Positions 59,281 through 64,000 of a DNA stretch of 64,000 nucleotides are shown one piece after another (position 1 is the stretch's first letter; each line of letters opens with the position of its first letter). Made by a program: the position numbers and the translations under genes. The notes under the pieces were generated by a model. The model was not told where the DNA came from. It searched no databases and saw only the letters and a program-made list of their open reading frames with translations. Origin of the DNA: Saccharothrix ecbatanensis (lineage in GTDB: Bacteria > Actinomycetota > Actinomycetes > Mycobacteriales > Pseudonocardiaceae). Location: the NCBI RefSeq assembly GCF_014205015.1, contig NZ_JACHMO010000001.1:7626001-7690000 (forward strand), written 5' to 3'.

Positions 59281-59738
59281 TGAGCCTCCGACTCGTGTTC
59301 CTGAACGCCCCAGACCGGCGGCCGACTCCGGCCAAGAAGACACCGCCGGTCCGGGTCTCCAGCACCCATCACGTGAGTCAGGAGATGACCAGCATGTCCC
59401 ACAGGACATCGCGTGACCAGACCAGTCCCCGGCGTGGTGTGCGCCGGATCGCCACCGTCGCGCTTGCCGTGACCGCCGTCTGGCTGGTCGCGGCCTGTCA
59501 CCCGGTCACGGGGCAGGGCACCGACCCCGCCACCGTCGACACCCCGGTAGACGTCACCAGGGACGTGGAGTTCAGCACGTCGTGCGACGACACCGGTTTC
59601 GCCTTCGACATCGAGCCCAACACCCCGGAGGCGCGTGAGGCCGCACAGCGCGCCTGCCGCCGGATCCACGACGCGGTCGAGTCCGCCGACTGGCCGGAGG
59701 GCTTGAAGCCCACGGGACCTGTGGTGGTGGAGCGATGA
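59280..59738 (+). CDS. Putative lipoprotein of the transfer operon
   Basis: A frame of up to 152 residues. The ATG at 59280 overlaps the previous stop, but a second ATG at 59394, nine bases after CAGGAG, would give a 114-residue protein with a proper lipoprotein signal (RRIATVALAVTAVWLVAACH, lipobox VAAC). The mature part is acidic, with FSTSCDDTGFAFDIEPN. The longer version would place 38 extra residues before the signal, so the internal start is favoured for export. It overlaps the next gene by four bases. Confidence 0.62.
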   Translation: MSLRLVFLNAPDRRPTPAKKTPPVRVSSTHHVSQEMTSMSHRTSRDQTSPRRGVRRIATVALAVTAVWLVAACHPVTGQGTDPATVDTPVDVTRDVEFSTSCDDTGFAFDIEPNTPEAREAAQRACRRIHDAVESADWPEGLKPTGPVVVER

Positions 59739-59998
59739 GCGACCTGATCACCACCTACCCGTTGCCGTTCGTGCTGCTGGCCGCTCTCACGGTCGTGGTG
59801 GCGGTGCTGTTGTGGCGCGTTGTGGTGTCGGCCGCGCTGACCGCGTGCGCGCTGTGGGCGCTGGCCGCGCACGGCGGTAGCGACGTGGTCGTGGTGATGG
59901 CGCTGTGCGCGCTGATCACCGCCGCGTTCGTGGTGTTCCAGCCCGCCCGTTCCCCGCGCCGTGTGATGCGGCTGCGTCGTCAGGAGGTGACCCGATGA
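59735..59998 (+). CDS. Small membrane protein, Spd-like
   Basis: An 87-residue protein with two hydrophobic segments (FVLLAALTVVVAVLLWRVVVS and VVVVMALCALITAAFVVF) and a basic tail (RSPRRVMRLRRQEVTR). Small membrane proteins at this position in plasmid and element operons are often spread (Spd) functions for intramycelial transfer, by position only. It overlaps both neighbours by four bases. Confidence 0.68.
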   Translation: MSDLITTYPLPFVLLAALTVVVAVLLWRVVVSAALTACALWALAAHGGSDVVVVMALCALITAAFVVFQPARSPRRVMRLRRQEVTR

Positions 59999-60909
59999 CC
60001 AGTGCGTACCCGACCCCGGTCGACACGCTCACGGAGAAGGTCAAGGCCCGCGCGATCGAGCTGGGCGAGATGCCGTCCCGCAACAGGATCAAGACCGAGT
60101 TCAAGGTGGGTGCGCCCAAGGCCACTGCGGTGCTGGCCGCGCTCACCGACGCCGGGTTCGACCCGACCCGCCCGGAGGTCGCCGACGTTGAGGTTCCGGC
60201 CCGCCGGTTGCACGCTGTCCCGTCCGAGACCACGCCCGCCACGCCGGTGACGGAAGAGCCCAGGGCGCAAGCGTCACTCCCACTCGACACCCAGCCGGTG
60301 GCGGTCGACTCCGAGGTGACCGAGGTCGCGACCCCGGTCCAGCCGGACGCCGTGTCGGCCGATACGGGGGACGAAAGCCCCGCCGCGGACACGGCCGGCG
60401 CGCGGGACGAAACTCCGCCGGCGGGGAAACGTCACCAGTCGACCACCCCTGACGCCAGGGTGAAGCCGGTGCGGTCGTGGCCGCTGCTGTTGCTGGCGGT
60501 GGGCGCGTTCGTGGCCATCTGGGGTGGCTGGGTGGGTCTGGGTGAGCTGACCGGTTTCGGCCCGATCCGGCTGCTGCCCGGCATCGCGGACGGGTTCGTC
60601 ATCAACTCTGCGATCACGTTGCCGATCGGTGTGGAGGCCTACGCGGCGTACGCGTTGCGGGTGTGGCTGTCCGGTGGCACCAGGTCGGTGAAGGCGCGCA
60701 GGTTCGCCCGTGCGTCCGCGATCGGCTCGCTGGTGTTGGGCGCGGCCGGTCAGGTGGCCTATCACCTGATGGTCGCGGCAGGGATCACCGTCGCGCCGTG
60801 GTGGATCACCACCTTCGTGTCGTGCCTGCCCGTGGTCGTTCTCGGCTGCGGCGCTGCCTTGACCCACCTGCTCCACGACCAGGACGACGACGCGGAGGTG
60901 ACCCGATGA
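59995..60909 (+). CDS. SpdB/DUF2637-like membrane protein
   Basis: A 304-residue protein. The N-terminal 60 residues hold an HTH-like unit (MPSRNRIKTEFKVGAPKATA). A long disordered acidic/Pro linker follows (about 65-160). The C-terminal part has four membrane helices (WPLLLLAVGAFVAIWGGWVG, FVINSAITLPIGVEAYAAYA, IGSLVLGAAGQVAYHLMV, ITTFVSCLPVVVLGCG), the DUF2637/SpdB arrangement. It is expected to act with the TraSA-type translocase in mycelial spread. It overlaps the translocase gene by ATGA. Confidence 0.78.
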   Translation: MTSAYPTPVDTLTEKVKARAIELGEMPSRNRIKTEFKVGAPKATAVLAALTDAGFDPTRPEVADVEVPARRLHAVPSETTPATPVTEEPRAQASLPLDTQPVAVDSEVTEVATPVQPDAVSADTGDESPAADTAGARDETPPAGKRHQSTTPDARVKPVRSWPLLLLAVGAFVAIWGGWVGLGELTGFGPIRLLPGIADGFVINSAITLPIGVEAYAAYALRVWLSGGTRSVKARRFARASAIGSLVLGAAGQVAYHLMVAAGITVAPWWITTFVSCLPVVVLGCGAALTHLLHDQDDDAEVTR

Positions 60910-63152
60910 GCGTCACGACGACGATGGTCGGCACGCCCGACCCCGACGAACGGCCCGAGATGTCGGCCGCGACCGGCAACGTCTACCCGCTGCGCCCCAC
61001 CGACTCCACCACCGCGCACACCACGGAAGAGTCGCCGGGTGCCGACGTGGAACGGGCACCGGAAGTCCTGGACGCGGAGTTGGTCGAGGACGACGCCCCC
61101 GCTGGTGAGCGGCCCGTGACGCTGGTCGACCAGCCCGGTAGCGCGAGCGATGGCGACTGGGTGGCGCGGCTGCGGGAGACCGAGCGGTTGCCGATCGTTC
61201 CCGGCTACCTGCGCACGGTGTCGGAGGCGAAGCAGACCGCAGGGTGGGTGGCGCGGCACTACGCGCACGCCACCGGCTACCACGCGGTCCGTGCGCCGCT
61301 GTACCTGCTCAAGCTCGCTGCCCGGTCCCCGCAGGGCGCGGTGCTGCTGCTGGCCGCGACCGGCCGGTGGGTCTCGGACGCGGAGGGCCGTCCACTGCGT
61401 CGGGAGATGGCGGTCCGGGGTGAGGCCGAGAAGTACCTCAAGCTCGTGCACGAGCGTGACGCGCGGGTCCGACTGCGCACGATCCTGCTGCTGGTCGGGT
61501 CCACCCTCGGGGTGCTGCTGTTCATGGTGCTCCCCGAGGTGACGCCGGGGTGGGTCACCTGGGTCTGCGGCATGGTTGCGCTGGGCATTCTCGGCAAGCT
61601 CGGCACCCCGGCGGACAAGCCCGTCGCGGGCCGTGCGGTGATCGGCGCGCAGGCCGCCAAGCTCACCTCGGACGTGGTGGTCCGGGCGTTGACCTCGCTG
61701 GGTATCGCCGGGATCAACGGGCCTGTCGCCAAGCACGGCCAGCAGGCCATCGGGTTCACCGCGCCCATCACCCGCGACGGACCCGGTTGGCGCGCGGACG
61801 TGGAACTACCCGGTGGTGTCACCGCGACCGAGGTTGTCGAGCGCCGGGAGAAGCTCGCGTCCGGCCTGGGGCGTCCGCTCGGGTGCGTGTGGCCGGAGCA
61901 CAACGCCAACGGCCACCCCGGTCAGCTCGTGCTGTGGGTGGGGGACCGTGACATGTCCAAGGCCAAGCAGCCCACGTGGCCGCTGGCCAAGGGTGCCGCG
62001 ATCGACCTGTTCAAGCCGCAGCCGTTCGGCACCGACGTACGCGGCCGGTGGGTCGAGATCGTGCTCATGTTCGTGTCCGGCGTCATCGGCGCGATCCCCC
62101 GCATGGGCAAGACCTTCACACTGCGGGAACTGCTGATCATCGCCGGGTTGGACCCGCGCAGCGAGCTGCACACCTACGACCTCAAGGGCACCGGCGACCT
62201 GTCCCCACTCGCCCTGGTGTCGCACCGCTACCGGGCCGGTGACGACCCGGAGGACATCGCGTACGCCCTGGCCGACCTGCGGGCACTGCGGGAGGAGATG
62301 CGCCGCCGCACCAAGGTGATCCGGGAACTGCCCAAGGACCTGTGCCCGGAGAACAAGGTCACGTCGGCGCTGGCGTCGAAGCAGTCCCTGCGGCTGCACC
62401 CCATCGTGATCGGCGCGGACGAGTGCCAGGTGTGGTTCGAACACCCCGACCACGGCGCGGAGTTCGAGGAAATCTGCACCGACCTGGTCAAGCGCGGCCC
62501 GGCCACCGGCATCGTGCTGCTCCTGGCCACGCAGCGGCCGGACTCGAAGTCCATCCCCACCCAGATCAGCGACAACGCCGTGTTCCGGTTCTGCCTCAAG
62601 GTGACAGGACAGACCGCCAACGACATGGTGTTGGGCACGTCGTCCTACAAGAACGGAGAGCGCGCCACGCAGTTCTCGTTCTCCGACAAGGGAATCGGTC
62701 TGCTCAAGGGCGTCACCGACGAGACCACCACGGTCAAGGGCGTCTACATCGACGGCCCGGCGGCGGAGACCATCGCGGGCAGAGCACGGGCACTGCGCAC
62801 AGCCGCAGGGCTGCTCACCGGCTACGCCGCAGGGCTGGACACCACAGTGGACGACAACGACACCGCGTCCACGCTGCTGGCCGACGTGCTCACCGCGATG
62901 GGCGCGGCGGACAAGATGTGGTCGGAGTCCATCGTGGACGGTCTCGCCGACCTCCGACCCGCCATCTACGGGCCGTGGGCCGAACAGGACGGCAAGGGCA
63001 AGGCCATGCAGCTCTCGGCCGCGCTCAAGCCCTACGGCGTCGGCACCGGCCAGGTGTGGGGCACCGACCCCGCCACCGGCAAGGGAGCCAACCGGCGCGG
63101 CGTCGAACGCGCCCACATCACAGCAGCCATCACGGAGCGCGACGGCAAGTAG
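60906..63152 (+). CDS. FtsK/SpoIIIE-type DNA translocase (TraSA-like)
   Basis: A 748-residue conjugative DNA pump. Residues 1-170 are a variable cytosolic region; two membrane helices lie near 200-250 (ILLLVGSTLGVLLFMVLP, VTWVCGMVALGILG). The motor has Walker A as GAIPRMGKTFTLRE near residue 400 and Walker B as HPIVIGADECQVWF near residue 503, followed by LLLATQRPDSKSIP. AICEs transfer double-stranded DNA between hyphae with one such protein, so this is the transfer determinant of element 3. An inverted repeat follows the stop. Confidence 0.92.
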   Translation: MSVTTTMVGTPDPDERPEMSAATGNVYPLRPTDSTTAHTTEESPGADVERAPEVLDAELVEDDAPAGERPVTLVDQPGSASDGDWVARLRETERLPIVPGYLRTVSEAKQTAGWVARHYAHATGYHAVRAPLYLLKLAARSPQGAVLLLAATGRWVSDAEGRPLRREMAVRGEAEKYLKLVHERDARVRLRTILLLVGSTLGVLLFMVLPEVTPGWVTWVCGMVALGILGKLGTPADKPVAGRAVIGAQAAKLTSDVVVRALTSLGIAGINGPVAKHGQQAIGFTAPITRDGPGWRADVELPGGVTATEVVERREKLASGLGRPLGCVWPEHNANGHPGQLVLWVGDRDMSKAKQPTWPLAKGAAIDLFKPQPFGTDVRGRWVEIVLMFVSGVIGAIPRMGKTFTLRELLIIAGLDPRSELHTYDLKGTGDLSPLALVSHRYRAGDDPEDIAYALADLRALREEMRRRTKVIRELPKDLCPENKVTSALASKQSLRLHPIVIGADECQVWFEHPDHGAEFEEICTDLVKRGPATGIVLLLATQRPDSKSIPTQISDNAVFRFCLKVTGQTANDMVLGTSSYKNGERATQFSFSDKGIGLLKGVTDETTTVKGVYIDGPAAETIAGRARALRTAAGLLTGYAAGLDTTVDDNDTASTLLADVLTAMGAADKMWSESIVDGLADLRPAIYGPWAEQDGKGKAMQLSAALKPYGVGTGQVWGTDPATGKGANRRGVERAHITAAITERDGK

Positions 63153-63177
63153 CCACCGCCGCTCCCTGCGGAACGGC

Positions 63178-63211
63178 GCTAGGTCTAGCACCACACCCCG
63201 CTAGACCTAGC
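63178..63211. terminator. Inverted repeat after the translocase gene
   Basis: Arms GCTAGGTCTAGC (63178-63189) and GCTAGACCTAGC (63200-63211) are perfect, with ten bases between. Further CTAG-containing words (CGCTAGCACC, CTAGTACCTAGCG) continue to about 63260. It is a terminator or a binding-site cluster. Confidence 0.65.
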
Positions 63212-63304
63212 GCCCCCGCTAGCACCACACAACACACCTGATCAGCGCCCTAGTACCTAGCGGCGTTGGTCTCGCGCACCCGAAAACCGACCCGGAGGCC
63301 TCCC

Positions 63305-63595
63305 GTGGACCCCCTCACGACGATCATCACAAGCCCGATCCTGCTGACACTAGTCGTCACGCTCGGTTACGCCGTGTCGTGCGCGGTCTGGCCATTCAAG
63401 CGCTGCCGCGCCTGCTCCGGCGCAGGTCACCACAAGTCGCGCGTCATCCGCGCCTACCGGCCCTGCCGCCGCTGCGGCGGCAGCGGGATGCGGCTGCGCA
63501 TCGGCCGCAAGGCGTGGAACGCCTTCACCCGCACCCGGCGCAACCGCCGCGACCACCGACGCAACCCCAACTCACAGCGCAACCAGGGGACGTGA
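63305..63595 (+). CDS. Small membrane protein with DnaJ-type zinc fingers
   Basis: A 96-residue protein with one N-terminal membrane helix (ILLTLVVTLGYAVSCAVW), then two CxxCxGxG-like fingers (CRACSGAGHH and CRRCGGSGMR) as in the DnaJ zinc region, and a very basic C-terminus. The GTG at 63305 follows GGAGG. It is typical of element operons but has no known role. The next gene starts two bases after its stop. Confidence 0.7.
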   Translation: MDPLTTIITSPILLTLVVTLGYAVSCAVWPFKRCRACSGAGHHKSRVIRAYRPCRRCGGSGMRLRIGRKAWNAFTRTRRNRRDHRRNPNSQRNQGT

Positions 63596-63596
63596 C

Positions 63597-64000
63597 ATGT
63601 GCCGTGCAGGCGGACGCCGCTGCAAGGGCGGCAAGACCAGCAGCCGCGCCACCCAGAGGACCCGTAAAGCCGTCTCCCGCGCCCGCAAGCACCTGCGGAA
63701 CGCCACCGCCACCGGAGACCAAGCCGCCATCGACACCGCCCGGCAACGACTCGCCGAGGCACGCGACGCACACGAGAAGGCCAAGAACACCATGGGCCAC
63801 AACGACATCCCAGACCAGCCGGGGGACGTGACCCCGGACGCCACCACGGGACAGTCGTCCACACAAGACACCGGCACCCAGGACCAGGGCGACGCCTTCA
63901 ACCAGGTCGGCACAGTCCACGGCAACGTCTACACCTACGGCGACGTCGTCAACATCGGCGACACCACCAGGATCAACATCCGCACCGGCACCGGCCGCGC
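63597..64000 (+). CDS. Partial protein with basic N-terminus and amyloid-like Val/Asn/Gly motif
   Basis: The frame from ATG 63597 stays open to the window edge (134 residues visible). The first 70 residues are Arg/Lys/Ala-rich helices starting MCRAGGRRCKGGKTSSRATQ, with an internal repeat of charged segments. A Gln/Thr/Asp linker follows. From about residue 104 the sequence turns to FNQVGTVHGNVYTYGDVVNI, a Q-x-G / x-H-G-N pattern like bacterial amyloid signalling motifs. The end of the gene is not in the window, so the function cannot be named. Confidence 0.65.
   Translation, partial: MCRAGGRRCKGGKTSSRATQRTRKAVSRARKHLRNATATGDQAAIDTARQRLAEARDAHEKAKNTMGHNDIPDQPGDVTPDATTGQSSTQDTGTQDQGDAFNQVGTVHGNVYTYGDVVNIGDTTRINIRTGTGR

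Larger units (their letters stand above)
54478..64000. mobile_element. Element 3: AICE-like element, left part
   Basis: It begins at a tRNA-Ser(CGA) remnant and runs off the window. It holds a CRISPR mini-array between iteron-rich repeats, a two-gene metabolic/regulatory cargo, and an overlapping operon of DUF4097, RRQRL-zinc, Spd-like and FtsK/TraSA-type proteins, as in actinomycete integrative and conjugative elements. The integrase, excisionase and replication initiator are expected to the right, near the intact tRNA. Confidence 0.78.

Overview
The window is high-GC actinobacterial DNA. Gene content fits a filamentous actinomycete of the Pseudonocardiales (Saccharothrix/Actinosynnema/Lentzea type): EspG/PPE-like ESX genes, an acetoacetyl-CoA synthetase, TadA with its usual partner, paired Fn3 membrane proteins, and AICE-type mobile elements. 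The genus is an inference from gene style, not from a marker gene. About half of the window is host chromosome. The rest is made of three elements inserted at tRNA genes, recognised by duplicated tRNA 3' halves.

Element 1 (about 2381-7986) lies against an intact tRNA-Ser(UGA) at 7982-8066. A partial copy of the same tRNA at 2381-2430 marks its far end, and part of a second, tandem element (XRE regulator plus RibD-like reductase, 272-2291) lies to the left. The AT-richer cargo is a type II CBASS anti-phage system: a CD-NTase and an E2-E1 Cap2 on the minus strand, facing an HNH-SAVED nuclease (Cap5) on the plus strand. Cap5 is preceded by an unrecognised single-pass membrane protein. No Cap3 protease and no integrase are present.

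Host block A (8084-21875) holds a MarR regulator, a secreted 5'-nucleotidase-type phosphoesterase, a YpfJ-type metallopeptidase, a MarR/SMP-30-like divergent pair with a perfect operator palindrome, a TauE/SafE exporter, a HisC-like aminotransferase, a DLH-like protein without its nucleophile, a three-gene ESX substrate/chaperone locus, acetoacetyl-CoA synthetase, and tRNA-Ser(GCU) and tRNA-Arg(ACG).

Element 2 (21876-31234) is inserted in tRNA-Arg(ACG), with 37-bp att repeats at each end. It has a tyrosine integrase with a one-base frameshift in a C-tract, a RepA-like ATPase, an HNH protein, and a compact cargo: NUDIX hydrolase and XRE regulator on the minus strand, and 2OG dioxygenase, two small proteins, radical SAM enzyme and CYTH protein on the plus strand. 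This cassette is the best candidate here for an undescribed pathway.

Host block B (31299-54477) carries a GNAT enzyme, a small membrane protein/HTH/oxidoreductase operon, a secreted beta-helix protein, a serine hydrolase, RNase Z, an NAD-dependent epimerase with an internal 18-bp tandem repeat, an ATP-grasp-like protein, a solitary C5 DNA methyltransferase, a sortase-anchored thioester adhesin, an MT0933-like antitoxin coupled to a glycolipid-binding protein, a thiolase, two paralogous Fn3 proteins, TyrA, an M20 amidohydrolase and the TadA pair.

Element 3 (54478 to beyond 64000) starts at a truncated tRNA-Ser(CGA) 3' half. It contains a cas-less, five-repeat type I-E-like CRISPR mini-array between two 217-bp direct repeats rich in CGTAACCG iterons. 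These are followed by a GntR-kinase/2-hydroxyacid dehydrogenase pair and a tightly overlapping conjugation-type operon (DUF4097-like, RRQRL-type zinc protein, lipoprotein, Spd-like membrane proteins, FtsK/TraSA translocase) that runs off the window.
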